DNA from: Epinephelus fuscoguttatus
Taxonomy: Eukaryota; Chordata; Actinopteri; Perciformes; Serranidae
Reading direction: 5' to 3'
NCBI RefSeq assembly: GCF_011397635.1
Contig: NC_064762.1
Coordinates: 22,035,479 to 22,099,478 of the forward strand
DNA: 64,000 bases
The position numbers and the translations under genes were made by a program. Positions 23,001 to 33,420 of this stretch are shown piece after piece; within the stretch, counting starts at the first letter, position 1; every line of letters begins with the position of its first letter. A model generated the notes under the pieces. It was not told the origin of the DNA, did no database searches, and saw nothing but the letters and a program-made list of their open reading frames with translations.

Positions 23001-26000
23001 TTTCTCCAGTGCTGTTTGGCACGCCAGCGGCTGGGGCCGAGCCACAGCTAATGTTTGCTCAGCTTGTTTCTCTGATAACTTAAGATCCAGACGCTCAAGA
23101 GGTTTTTACCAGAAGCCGAATCATCTGTAGAGGTCTCTTACTCTCCAAAACAAACAGACCTGATTATTTAAACCGGTAAAAACACTGAACAAAGCAGTTT
23201 CACATTAAAAATCAGCATTTCTTCAATGCTGTTTGGCACGCCACAGGCTAGGACCAAGCTAACATGTGCTCACCTTTTTTCTCTGATAACTTAAGATTCA
23301 GATGCTCTTGAGGTTTTTACCAGGAGCTGAATTATCCGTAGAGGTCTTTTCCTCTCCAAAACAAACAGACCCGATGATTCAAACTGGTAAAAACACTGAA
23401 TAAAGTAGTTTCACATTAAAAATCAGTGTTTCTTCAATGCTGTTAGGCACGACCAAGGGCTGGGGCCGAGCTGCGGCTAACGTTTGCTCAGCTTGTTTCT
23501 CTGATTAACTTAAGATCCAGATATCTGATAACTTAAAATCCTTCATCCGTCAAACATATAGTTGAAAAGGATCAAAATCTAAAAGGTGTGTCATAACAAT
23601 GTGCCTGAAAACTGAATTAAAAAGTCAATTAATGACAGTCCCTGGCAGACAACAATAAGCCTGACGGATGCACAAGGAGTATGATGCCAATGACAGGCGA
23701 TGCCAATCAAATGACACAGACTCCTTGACACAGTGTCCTTGATTAAATTAACAGATTACTCTGGGTTAGAACATTGTTGGAAATGTTTGGGATAATGTAA
23801 GCACACAACTCAACAACACATAAAATTGGTGTTGTCAGGAAATGTGGCTAAATCAGTTTCAATTTCTTTTGCTTTTCTAGTTAATGAAATACTGTTATCA
23901 CCCCACCTCACCCTCACACCTGCAGCAGTTACATGGACATTATGTTTCTAAGGGTTTGTGATGAATTACATGTTTATCTCCCTCAAATATCCATTACAGA
24001 ACCACACATCAATCTACAGTACGTGACAGTGACATAGTGCTCACACTCATGCACAAGCTGCCACATGGATGACCCATACAACATTAATATCTGCCTGGCA
24101 GCGCACTTACTAGCGACGGTGTGCAGTGCCACATTCATCAGATGAAGTGACTGGAGAGCCTTGGCATGTCTGGGCGAGCTCAGTGACTAATGTACCTCTC
24201 GCTCTCAGCAGTAACGGCGGAGGTGTCCTTGAGCAAAGTGCTCGACCCATAGCTGCTGCGTGAAAGAAATGTGGTTCTTCAAGGTGTTTAGAGAGTATTT
24301 ACACTCACTGCCTCTGCCTGTCTCAGCTTAATAGATGATTTTAAAACGTGCTCGTTGGTGGAGTGTGGGAAGAGAGGGTAGGAGCTGGTGGTGCAGAGTG
24401 TGGAGCACAGGGAAGATTTCAAACACAAGGTGGCAGCACCATGAGGCTCATTCACGTCTTGTCTTTCATTTGTGTGATTTTATTTTAGAAATGGTGAAAT
24501 TACAGGTAAAATAAAACACAATTCAACTTACAAAGCTAAAAGTCAGTATGCAGCATTGGAAAATCAATAAACAAAGAATAAACAAAGATGAAGAAATAAC
24601 ATGCATGTGCAAATATGACAAAGTTACTCATCAGAAGACACAGAATGGTTGAACTGTAAGGAATTAGGTATGTAAACTTTATTTCAATAAATCCTTTCGC
24701 AACCATGATTACAACAGTTTTGACAAATATGCATAAAAGAACAATAGCATAAAATGATTACAGGGTCAAACATATAGAATTAAAACTCAATACAAACAAT
24801 ATAAAACAACCAAGGTTTGTAGATTCAGATGGTATGAAAAGCATGTTCGTCTTGAGCCTTGACCCTGGAGCTTTTAACGGAATCTGGTTGCCAGACTTGA
24901 CATGTCTGGAAACCAAATGTTTGTCCCTACTCTGAATTTCTTTAGAAAGGGAAAACACATTTTGTTTTCTCAACGCTGCAAAACGATTTCTAATCAAAAA
25001 CAGCAAGCACCGTGGTGTGACTGATCTCAGCCTTGATGCACATGTTGGTCGTTCCTGACTCTCAAAACCTAGCAGGTAATTTTGATTTTAAAGGTCCAGT
25101 GTGTTGGATTTAGTGGCATCTAGTGGTGAGGTTGCAGATTGCAACCAACTGAAACTTCTGTGTGTTAAGCATGTAGGAGAGCTATGGTGGCCGACGTGAA
25201 AACACAAATAGTCCTATCTAGAGCTAGTGTCAGGTTTGTCCATTTTGGGCTACTGTAGAAACAAGATGGCAGACTCTATGGGAAAGGACCCGCTCTGTAT
25301 GTAGATATAAATGGCTCATTCTAAGGTAGCTAAAACACAGCGATTCTTAGTTTGATGGGATTATAACATAATAAAAACATAATTAGGATTATTATATTCC
25401 ATTTCTGCCAATAGATGCCCCTAAATTTTCTACACTGCATCTTTACACTGCACTACACTGCCTACCTGTGTCTTTTAGTATTGATTTTAAGGTTCTCTTA
25501 CTTGTTTATAAGCTTTAACTGACCTCGCCCATCATTTAATGTTCTAGCCAGATCACTCAGGTTCTCCACTGCTTTACTTTTAAATGTTCCTCATGTGTCC
25601 CATAAAAGTACTTGTGAGAGCGCTTTCTGTTTTTACGCCCCTAAATTGTGAAATTTGCTACCTCTGGATCTTCTTAATCTGGCTTTTTATGTGGAGTAAC
25701 ATTACAGCCTTGATTTTTATGCATTTTTAACCATTGGTTTTTACCTACTTTTACCTCTCCTGATCATTTTTATTCTATTTTATTTATTTATTTATTTATT
25801 TATTTACTTTTAATATTTTGTTTTAATTATCTGTTTTATTAGTTTGTTCTACAATACACAGATCACAATGACTTTGAGGCTCAGAGATATCATGTGTTTT
25901 CCCCCTATAGATTAAAAAAGTGTGATAGAGGTGATATTCTGTGTTTTTCCTTTTGTCATCAAATCCCATAATACAACCAAAACCAACTAACTGATTAGCC

Positions 26001-27028
26001 AACAGAGCTAACAAAGCCTAGTTTATTTTGTATCGATTCCATTGATTCAATGCTGCTGTAAATCACTAGAGCACCATATGTGTATTCATCCACAGCTGAA
26101 AATAGTCCCCAACAAACACACAGGTTACGCCTGTGTGAGTAACTTTTGCTGAAAAGTACAGTGTGCAGCCTCTTTAAAAATTGAAACTCCATTTTTGTGA
26201 CCCAGTTTTTAAAAATGTATGTCTTCAGTGGGATCAAATGGGTTTTGGGCTGAGAACCACACAGTGTTGGGAAGTCAAAAAAAAAATATTAACAGACAGA
26301 CTGATGTATTGTTGGTTTTAATCCCTTTGAATTTTGCTGACGATAACAAAAATGTAGAATAATGTTTTGTTTTTTAAGTCATGTAAAGCAGTGGCTCTCA
26401 ACCAGGGCCTTGTGGACCCACGGACATCCTTGAGGGAGTTACAGGAGGTCCCCTGAAACATGGGGAATAGTTTATTTTCACTTTTTAATTGTCACTACAG
26501 AAGTGAGCCAGTGTGAGTAAGAGCTATAAGAGTGACTGTTCTGACCATAGGTTTCACTTCCTCCATGGAAAACTGAAGAATTTTGGTCTGAATCATATCT
26601 CACAACCAAAATATTTTTAGATGAAAGTCCCTGGAGTCAGATCACATCAAATGGGTGCCCATGACCTAATCTGTATCCATGTCAGGGCCCTTGACATAAG
26701 AAAGGTTGAGAACCACTGATGCAAAAGACTTGAAAGTGGCTCAGAGGGAAGATGGTACTCTTTCAAACATCTGTAAACAGAAACTCTCACAGTTTTTCTT
26801 TTTCTGTGTTTTCCAGCAGCTGACTCCGCTCAGGTGATGGTGATCCACGACGACGACAGCAGCAGGAGCAGCAGAAGCAGCAGCGACAGCGACGGCAGCA
26901 TGGTGTCCATATACAGCACCCTGAGCTCTGTGGTCTCCGTGGACACGGACAGCAGCATCCACTTAGACTCCAGTCCACCCTACAGTGGCTACTCTGATGA
27001 AAGTCCTGATGAGTTAGAGGATTATTAG
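17043..27028 (+). CDS. rnf8: RNF8, FHA-RING E3 ubiquitin ligase
   Basis: Ten exons join in phase: 17043-17168, 17392-17520, 19171-19619, 19801-20008, 21231-21293, 21397-21486, 21575-21682, 21807-22011, 22234-22269 and 26817-27028. They give 541 residues. The FHA domain occupies about residues 22-125 (VGRGVDVTHQL, PLMISRLHCIFKQ, SLNGVWVNGNR), with the phosphothreonine-binding Arg and Asn context kept. A basic linker follows, then a coiled coil (about 240-380), then a C3HC4 RING at 382-419 (CIIC, CAHSFCSYC, CPIC). RNF8 binds phospho-MDC1 at double-strand breaks and ubiquitylates H1/H2A-type chromatin with UBC13, recruiting RNF168. Human RNF8 ends shortly after the RING. This gene adds a Ser/Asp-rich tail (about 472-541) from a last exon 4.5 kb downstream. 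The donor of exon 1 is GTGCAG, weak but canonical. The identity is firm; the last two exons are inferred from phase and acceptor sites. Confidence 0.94.
17827..18415. mobile_element. Rearranged Tc1-like transposon fossil
   Basis: The left end has ACATTAAGACCACTGACAG, typical of a fish Tc1-like family. In the plus direction 17890-18160 still reads as decayed transposase: QDNAPCHT around the second catalytic Asp, then KELKVSTWPPNS. From about 18236 to 18415 the sequence is the reverse complement of the transposase 3' part (minus strand: TPPRNQQDSKDPLPMPWCQT, DPVSMPQQVRA). It is therefore an internally inverted, non-functional copy. A second fragment is at 30738-30955. Confidence 0.8.
18368..18747 (+). 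repeat. Direct duplication in rnf8 intron 2
   Basis: The segment 18368-18467 (GGATCTGGGGAATTTAGA ... CTGATTGAACAGAGATCTGA) recurs at 18665-18747 with few changes and a shortened middle. A third short piece (GGATCTGAGGAATTTAGAGG) is at 18481-18500. The first copy overlaps the inverted end of the Tc1 fossil. Confidence 0.75.
18511..18605 (+). repeat. Segment shared between rnf8 introns 2 and 3
   Basis: AGATACATCCATCGCAGT followed by TTAATACCC, GGTTTACTGG, CACAAAGTATT and GGGCTGTAAATAAC closely matches 19674-19765 just before exon 4 (AGATACATCCATCGCAGTT, AATACCCAAAAGGATG, GGCTGTTAATAACC). It is not a repeat I recognise, so a local copy event is possible. Confidence 0.7.
19086..19122 (+). repeat. 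Probable transposon terminus
   Basis: AGGTGTACCTAATAAAGTGG then TTACTGAGTGTA is a terminal motif common to fish DNA transposons. No matching partner end could be placed securely, so this is a solo end. Confidence 0.4.
20041..21113. mobile_element. DNA element with ~220-bp inverted arms in rnf8 intron 4
   Basis: The left arm 20041-20265 (AAAGGGATAGTTCAGG, TTTGGAGAAGCAGGCAGAAG, TACTGGCACAGAAGCT, ACTGCTGTGGATAG, TTTAAGTGTA) pairs with the reverse complement of 20890-21113. The centre resembles the segment near 10080-10120 in aida. A shorter perfect hairpin (CTTGGATAAGGATATAAAGA type) sits at about 20741-20830. Non-coding; target duplication not clear. Confidence 0.75.
22739..23520 (+). repeat. 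Array of a ~210-bp unit in rnf8 intron 9
   Basis: Four units are marked by the recurring GATAACTTAAGATCCAG at 22936, 23074, 23285 (one change) and 23503 (one insertion). Spacings are 138, 211 and 218 bp, so one unit lacks its first ~70 bp. Each full unit runs from GGTTTTTACCAGGAGCTGAA through TCCAAAACAAACAGACC, GGTAAAAACACTGAATAAAG and CAATGCTGTTTGGCACG. The same unit occurs inside TTAA-bounded elements at 38223-38963 and 47714-48404. Confidence 0.88.
23521..25086. other. Unassigned part of rnf8 intron 9
   Basis: No exon or recognised element. GGTGTCCTTGAGCAAAGTGC at about 24222-24241 resembles a widespread fish repeat. The rest is AT-rich and unremarkable. Confidence 0.4.
25087..25445 (+). 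mobile_element. TTAA-bounded MITE, short copy
   Basis: Starts TTAAAGGTCCAGTGTGTTGG then GATTTAGTGGCATCTAGTGG, and ends with CCCCTAAATTTTCTACACTG and a decayed terminus. It lacks the ~210-bp internal unit. Other copies: 36020-36986, 38223-38963 and 47714-48404. Confidence 0.8.
25446..25830 (+). mobile_element. L2-like LINE 3' fragment
   Basis: Decayed coding for the end of a CR1/L2-type reverse transcriptase can be followed in broken frames: LPVxFxIDFKVLLLxYKALxDLAP and a later ERFLFLRP-like stretch. A T-rich tail with ATTTATTTATTTATTT follows. 5'-truncated and non-functional. Confidence 0.55.
26389..26718. mobile_element. hAT-type MITE
   Basis: CAGTGGCTCTCAACCAGGGC at the left and AAGGTTGAGAACCACTG at the right are inverted ends. 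Flanks ATGTAAAG (26381-26388) and ATGCAAAA (26719-26726) make a decayed 8-bp target duplication. It lies 98 bp before the last rnf8 exon. Confidence 0.82.
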
Positions 27029-27240
27029 CGCTTCTCTCCCGCAGGCTGTGATGTACATTGGACTTTTTTTGGTGTTAATGTTTGCATTTTCTTCGGATTG
27101 TTCCAGGATGGTATGCAAAGTTTGGTCTCATCGTGAGTCCGGTAACCAGATTCAGCGAGGGTTTATGTTTTACTTTTTTGTAAAATGATTAGTTGACTTT
27201 CTTTATTTTCAACAAAAGGAATAAAGTTTGTTCCTATGCA
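27029..27240 (+). terminator. rnf8 3' UTR and poly(A) signal
   Basis: A short 3' UTR with AATAAA at 27220-27225, followed by GTTTGTTC. This supports 26817-27028 as a true terminal exon. Confidence 0.7.
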
Positions 27241-27387
27241 CTCTCACAGTCACATGTTGACTTTGTCCAAGCAAGTTCCAGAGTAAAAATAGTTGATAAT
27301 AAGTGTGAATGCTAAGCTAAGGGGTGTTAGCATTTAGCTCCTAGCATTGCTGTACCTAAGTACGGCCTCACGGAGCTGCTAGTAAAC

Positions 27388-27546
27388 GGTAAATGGACAG
27401 CACTTATATAGCGGTTTTCTAGTCTTCTGACCACTCAGACGACTATTTCTGCACTATTTTACTCCACGTCATATTCAACAATTCACACATGATCACACCC
27501 TGGTGACCAAGGCTACCATACGTGGTGCCACCTGCTACTCAGCAAC

Positions 27547-27596
<50 letters not shown>

Positions 27597-27725
27597 TGGG
27601 ACAGCCACTGGGAGTAATTTAGGGTTCAGCATCTTGCCCAACAAGCAAACTGGAGGAGCTGGGGATCGAATTGCTGATCTTCAGATTAGCAGATGACCGG
27701 CTCTACCTCTGAGCCACAGCTGCCC
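27388..27725 (-). mobile_element. tRNA-derived SINE, minus orientation
   Basis: Read on the minus strand, the right end starts GGGCAGCTGTGGCTCAGAGG then TAGAGC (box A) with CAATTCGATCCCC (box B) about 40 bp on. The body includes a (CA)n run at 27551-27593. The tail is near 27390 (TATAAGTGCTGTCCATTT on the minus strand). Confidence 0.75.
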
Positions 27726-27740
27726 ATTATAGCTGTAGGC

Positions 27741-28078
27741 CAGGGATACTCATTTTCACTTACAGGAAGCCAAGAGCAATAATAATCAGTAAATTAATTT
27801 CCTGTTTTCCACCTTTCAACATTTGCAGTCCTTGCTCATCTTTGCCAAGAGGCAAATCCAGTCGCATAGGTCAGGTGTAGGCAGGGGTGTTCCCTGGATT
27901 TGGGAACATCTGGGGGTTTGGCCTGAACTTGGAGGTCTTGGGGATCCTTCCTTGACACATAAGCTCTATTTTCATGCTGTTTTATGCATTCTGCCACCTT
28001 ATTTACACTCAAAGTACAAAAAAAAAAATCCTATTGTAAATCAGCAAATTAGATATGGCCACAAGTTGAGTATCACTG
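27741..28078. mobile_element. hAT-type MITE, first of two sharing a target
   Basis: Starts CAGGGATACTCATTTTCAC and ends AAGTTGAGTATCACTG. Flanked by CTGTAGGC (27733-27740) and CTGTAGAC (28079-28086), an 8-bp target duplication with one change. Confidence 0.82.
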
Positions 28079-28086
28079 CTGTAGAC

Positions 28087-28404
28087 CACTGGTTCCCAAC
28101 TGGTCCAGATTTCTCCTTAGTCATTAGTTCAAGGTCCACACAGTTAAATACATTCAGTGACATACTTAGATGTGGACATGTCCTCAAGCTTGTTTGCTGT
28201 CTCTGTCAAGTACCTGTCCATAAGTAACTCACTCTAAGACAGGAAAGGCCACTTCAAAATAAATGATGTGTGCTGGAATTTTACTTCACTTTAAAATAAA
28301 GTGTGTTTTTTACAAAGCTGACACATTTGCAAGTCACTCATGGTCTATTCACAAAGGACTTGCGACCCACTTTTGGACCACAACCCAGCAGTTGGGAACC
28401 ACTG
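28087..28404. mobile_element. hAT-type MITE, copy 2 of the 6272 family
   Basis: Starts CACTGGTTCCCAACTGGTCC and ends CAGTTGGGAACCACTG. Flanked by perfect CTGTAGAC on both sides (28079-28086 and 28405-28412). The left copy is also the right flank of the element before it. Confidence 0.92.
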
Positions 28405-28412
28405 CTGTAGAC

Positions 28413-30600
28413 TCTTAGATGCTCATACATTATCACAGAGCATTTTCTTGGCTTTCTGTCAGCCATTTGTTTCATTTCATTTTCAACAGAAATAACCGTA
28501 TAAACGTAAAACTTGCTCAGGACAGGTCATCCATCACTGCGTACACCAGGTTAATAGTTTTATTATATTAAATAGCTATTATTAGTGTTGTTCATTGTGT
28601 GCCTGCCTAACTAAAATATGCCAGAATATTGGCGTGGTGCTCTTATCCATTATTTGTTTGGACTTCTGTTAACCTACAGTAGGAACAACCTGCCAAGTCT
28701 CATGTTTAAACATCCCCCTCCTAATGGGGGCGGTGGTGTGTCTTCCTCAAGCTCAGGTCCCTCTACCAGAGGCCTGGGAGTTTGAGGGTTCTGTGCATGA
28801 TGATTTCTGTTTTTTAAACAGACATCTGTGTGAGACAAAAGAACCATAATGTGAAGACGCTCTAATTCCTGAAACATGGCCAAACACTTTATATTGTTGT
28901 TAGTTTATGTTTTATTAAGTGATGCGCTGTTTTCTGTTCATCCACACGCCCATTTGGGAGTTGCCTCTCCTGGAGCACGAGCTCTGCTGAAAGGCTCCTG
29001 GGCCGAGCATTAATCACTCCCACTGGCAACACTCCAGAGTTTACCTCATATCTCACTGGTCCTGACTCACATAAACACATAACCAAATGTTTTCACCTCA
29101 CATCATAATGGGAGAAACTTTACCTAACGTCCACTTGTAAGCAAACATTTTAAGCTTGTTTAGCTTTTATTTTTTATGTAAGTGTCATTACAAATTTAGT
29201 AAATGGTATCACTTTTAAAAAAGGGTGTCATTTATGCAATGCTATATAAGTTATGAAATAAAGTCTATGAGGTCATCAGTAACTTCAACACTATCACACA
29301 TTTAGATCTGCATGTTCACAGTTCTACCAGAGTGGGCGTCACTTTTAAAAATAGATGTTTCATCTTGGAAGGAAACTTTGTTTTGCAAAGTCCTCCCATC
29401 TTTTGGTAACTACACGCATGCTGCGCTGCCTAGCAACTAATGCAACAGCTCCTTGGGCGCTGAAAGCAAATGGAAGTGTGATGGCACCGGCCTCAACGGT
29501 GAGGTGAAGCACTCAGTCTGCATACTGTGGAGGGAGGAGAGCATCGGTGCTGCCTTTGTCTGTAAATGTTGTGTTTGTGCTCCTGCAGCAGAGGACAGCC
29601 GAGTCTGACTGTGCCATAAATAATCAGCGGATGTGTTCAATACTCCAATATCCATATGAAATACCCTGCACTCACTGAGACGTATGAGCCAATATCCTTC
29701 TGTCAGGTTATTTAATGGCTCTCTGTTAAAGAGTGCTCTGAATTCACAGTGTCATATTTAAACATTCAATGCTTTTTATTTTGTAATCAGGTCATAGGAG
29801 AATTATGAAACAGTAAAAGTCTGAAACAGAGAGTTTAAAGGTTATTTATGTTTATAAGCAGCTGTTTCTTTTTAATCAAAGATGTTACGGTGTCACAGTA
29901 GGAGAAGCCCAGCTGTAGAAACTAAAATGAATGATGGATGAATGCTATTTATCTGCTTCAGTTTCAGGGTCCTGGGGCCCCCTGCACAAAACACCTAAAG
30001 TTAAGATTTTCCTAAAGTCCTAGTTATGGTTTCCTCAAAATAAAATCAGTTGCACAAAACACCCTTAAGTCTTCTCCTTAAGATGTCCTTAAAATGTTCA
30101 CTTAGGTATTTAAGGGTTCTCCTGGTCTTGGGTTTATACTTAAGGAGTCCCTAGAACATTGCAAAAAAGACCTTAACTTGTAGTGAAGATGACTATTTTT
30201 TCTTTATTTTGACACTTCTTTTCCTCATTTACCTCACTTCCTTTCCTTTAACCTTTTGTTAACTCCTTAACCTGACTGAGTTCACCTGTACCCTGAACAC
30301 ACCATTTCCCTTACTCTTTCTTCATCGTCAAATGGGGCGGCAGTGGTAAGCAGTTTTTCTCTTTAGTTTATCCTGTTTATGATTAGTTTAACTCAGCATA
30401 ATTTACCCTTATTAAGATGGAGATTTTTTTTAATTTGACTACAGTTGTAATTTTGTATTTGTTTTTTTCAGATTCAAATTCTTCAGTTTGAGATAAATCT
30501 TTGTGTGCTAAAGGAAAGTTTCAGTGGTTGTGCATTCTGACCAGTGCCCATGATGGTAGACCTCCACCCCTCGTCCCTCCTCCTTCTTAACACAACCAAT
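28413..30600. other. Intergenic region after rnf8, no gene seen
   Basis: No coding exon or RNA gene recognised. 29985-30180 contains GCACAAAACACC twice with nearby CCTTAAG motifs and may be a decayed MITE. Confidence 0.45.
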
Positions 30601-30607
30601 GCAAGGT

Positions 30608-30650
30608 AAAAAAAAAAAAAAAAAAAAAAAAGAAGAAGAAGAAAAAAAAC
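30608..30650 (+). repeat. Poly(A) plus (AAG)n tract
   Basis: About 24 A residues followed by AAG repeats and another A run. It could be a retroposon tail, but no retroposon body is recognised upstream. Confidence 0.8.
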
Positions 30651-30737
30651 TTAAGGTACCTCTGACTCTATCTTAACTGCAACATGACCGAGTTTATGGT
30701 GATAAAATAAAAAAACTACCACACCTTGAGGAGAGTT

Positions 30738-30955
30738 GCCTGAGGAACATGACAAAAAGCTCAAGGTGTCGACCTGGCCTCCGAATCTCTCACACACCAA
30801 TCTGATTGAACATCTTGGGACGTGCTGGTGTCCCACCTCACACCTGACAGGTGTCAAATGATCCGAAGCCAACACCTTCCAGAGGTCATGTTCCTTGACA
30901 TGTCAGAGACGAGTCCGATCCAGGGAGGCCCCACCGTGGACAGCTCCAAGGTACC
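30738..30955 (+). mobile_element. Tc1-like transposon 3' fragment
   Basis: AACATGACAAAAAGCTCAAG then GTCGACCTGGCCTCCGAATC and TGATTGAACATCTTGGGACG match the same transposase region as the fossil at 17827-18415 (KKLKVSTWPPN, then LIEHLGTCW). Further on, GTCCGATCCAGGGAGGCCCC continues the family. Truncated and frameshifted. Confidence 0.75.
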
Positions 30956-33100
30956 AGCATGTGTAGCTACTGAAGTCACAGTGCTCATGTCCTTGTTGTT
31001 TTTATGTTGTTGTTGTTTTTGTGAGAATGCAGAGATTATATTCTATAATTATAAAACAGGCACATGATTGGTGTTTTTTTAGGCTGATTCCACAATTTTT
31101 GACATGTAACCAAGATAAATAACTAACACACTAAGCAAAATGAATAAAGAAAGCCCAAATAAAGGGAAAACGAAACAAAAACACTCATTCACAAACATTC
31201 AACAAAGACGCAAATATATCAGAAATAATAAAAAGTGACTAAATACAAACATTTATAAACTATCCAAACCTCTGCACCCTCAAGTCCTTACAATTCAATC
31301 CATGTCTACTTCCAACTAAAGTAACTAAATATTATTCACAGGTCCTGCCCCCAAAACTGAGGGCAGAGGTTCATTTAACAGTCACACTTAAATTCCTAAA
31401 TAAGTCATAATTCATCAACAAATCATCAAAATGATCACGTTAACAATTTGCTTGGAAAGCACGCTGCTGATAGATGAGCTAATACAAAATAAAATTAACA
31501 GATAATTAGGAAAAAAAATGCTCCCCCTATTTGGTTGTTGACTCTTACTAATACTAATATCTATTAATCCAATAGCAATTTATTAGCTGTCAGAGTGTCT
31601 GCTGTTACTATGCTTTTATTTAGCTGAGGTGCATTATGGCTCTAATCTTATGTTTGTCCCCCATTTTCTATGTAGATCTCCCATTTGACCCACAATGTAT
31701 GTCCACCTAATTTTAGGATAAATGAAGTGTTCACCAACTGCAATCATTTTGTGGTCCAAATTTCTATTCTTTTATCTTTATACATACAAATATCAGCTAC
31801 TTTTTTAAAGAAAAAAAAATTCAGGACATATTTCATTTTTTTCCACTCAGTGTTAAATAATGTTTGACAGCTGAATCATGCCGCCTCATGCCAAGACAAT
31901 GAGTTGCCGAGCTTATCAGTGAACTTGCACACTTCTCGTTTGGTGCAGATTCAGGGACACCCTAACACTGTGATTCATCCCCATACCGACTCTACCCAGA
32001 GAGCGCTGCCTGGAACAGCAGCTCACAGAGGGAGTGTGCCTCCTGTACTGTGGATGGCTGATGTCACGCCAGTCCATTAAAGCCAGAGTACGAGGAAAGC
32101 GTGTGTCTGTCAGGCCCTATTACATGACGGCGACAGTGATGGACTGCCTCGGGGCTACAGTTGGAGCCTCTCCGTCCAACCCTCCATCTGACTCTTGGAG
32201 CAACCTTATGAAGTCAGTAACAGAACATCTCTCTCACAAATATACACACGGGAAACACAGTCAGTTTCTGCTGCATCATGTAGTTACATCCCTAACACAA
32301 AGTATTATATCATTAAAGTCTTAACATGAACATCTAAGTGCATTCTCCCATATTCATACAGATATATTGTGGGGCATCTGGTAGCAAAGCAAGGTACAAA
32401 TCTACGCTACAGCCATGACTCACAATGCAACACATCTTTTAATAAACATACACATTTCCCTCATCACAACCATATGTATGTCTGATTTTCTGCATTATTT
32501 GAACAGTCAGGACTCTCTTCAGGTGGTACTGACTGATTTCTACCTATCCATTTTAGCTGTGTACCTGCTTTGTGTTGTTGTTGTTTTTGTTAGAAAGATG
32601 GACTCACTCCAGTATGCAACGGCCCAGGGTCCATATCCGTGGTCCATCTGCCAGCTTTGTTGAATCCAAATGTTCCTCACAGCGTGATCAGGCTGAACAC
32701 TGCAGCAGCTCCAGCACACAGCCTCCTGCAGCACTGATGTCACACAGACCTGAAAACACACTCTCTCAGCACTTATATCAATGTTCTCATTTTGGTCCAA
32801 CTGTTAAGATATGACTGTAATTGAATACTAATTAGGCAGTTTAATCTTAATTGTGTGGTCTTCCCCAAGAGCCTCTCTTTTATTCCTCTGTTAAATAATT
32901 GATAGATAACAGTGCATTTAAGGTGATTTTTTTTTTATCTTGTGTTTATAGTGCCTGTGGGGAAGTTGAGCATTATGGTTATGGCTATGCAAGACATGCC
33001 TCTTTACTCTTATATGTTTTCTACAACAATGCACAATTACTGTTTAATGATATGGTAATTTCTTTCATGTAGATAGCACATTATATCATACATACATTGT
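30956..33100. other. Intergenic region, no gene seen
   Basis: AT-rich. Short open frames near 32034-32324 and 32415-32814 show no recognisable domain, no splice support and no coding-like composition. Confidence 0.4.
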
Positions 33101-33191
33101 TATGTGTGGTATATAACATAGACACACTGTTGTGTATACAACAGTGTGTCTATGTTATATACCACACATAGACACACTGTTGTGTATACAA
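33101..33191. repeat. Perfect 32-bp-arm palindrome with adjoining direct repeat
   Basis: 33101-33132 is the exact reverse complement of 33139-33170 (TATGTGTGGTATATAACA... / ...TATACCACACATA), with loop TGTATA. In addition GACACACTGTTGTGTATACA at 33121-33140 is repeated at 33171-33190. Confidence 0.95.
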
Positions 33192-33194
33192 GGG

Positions 33195-33420
33195 CATAGG
33201 TTTTGTTTTAACATTTGGGGGGGGCGGGGGGACTATTAGGAAATGGAGGTCTGGGGGTCCTCCGCCAGAATAATTTGAGCATCAAACACTTAATTTTTTT
33301 CCCCACAATATTTTTATTCAAATATTCATGCCATAAAATGCAGCTTTTTACATTTATGTAATATATAATGTAACATGAAACGACTACCTTAATGCACAAC
33401 CAAGATAAAGAGAGAAAAGG
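33195..33420. repeat. G-rich interspersed-repeat fragment
   Basis: GGCATAGGTTTTGTTTTAAC, a G-rich run (GGGGGGGGCGGGGGG) and GGTCTGGGGGTCCTCCGCC resemble a recurrent fish repeat of unknown class. Boundaries uncertain. Confidence 0.35.

Noticed and set aside
22739-23520. CRISPR-like or tandem gene array
   Set aside because: Units are ~210 bp, diverged and non-coding, and the same unit sits in dispersed transposons of this eukaryotic genome.
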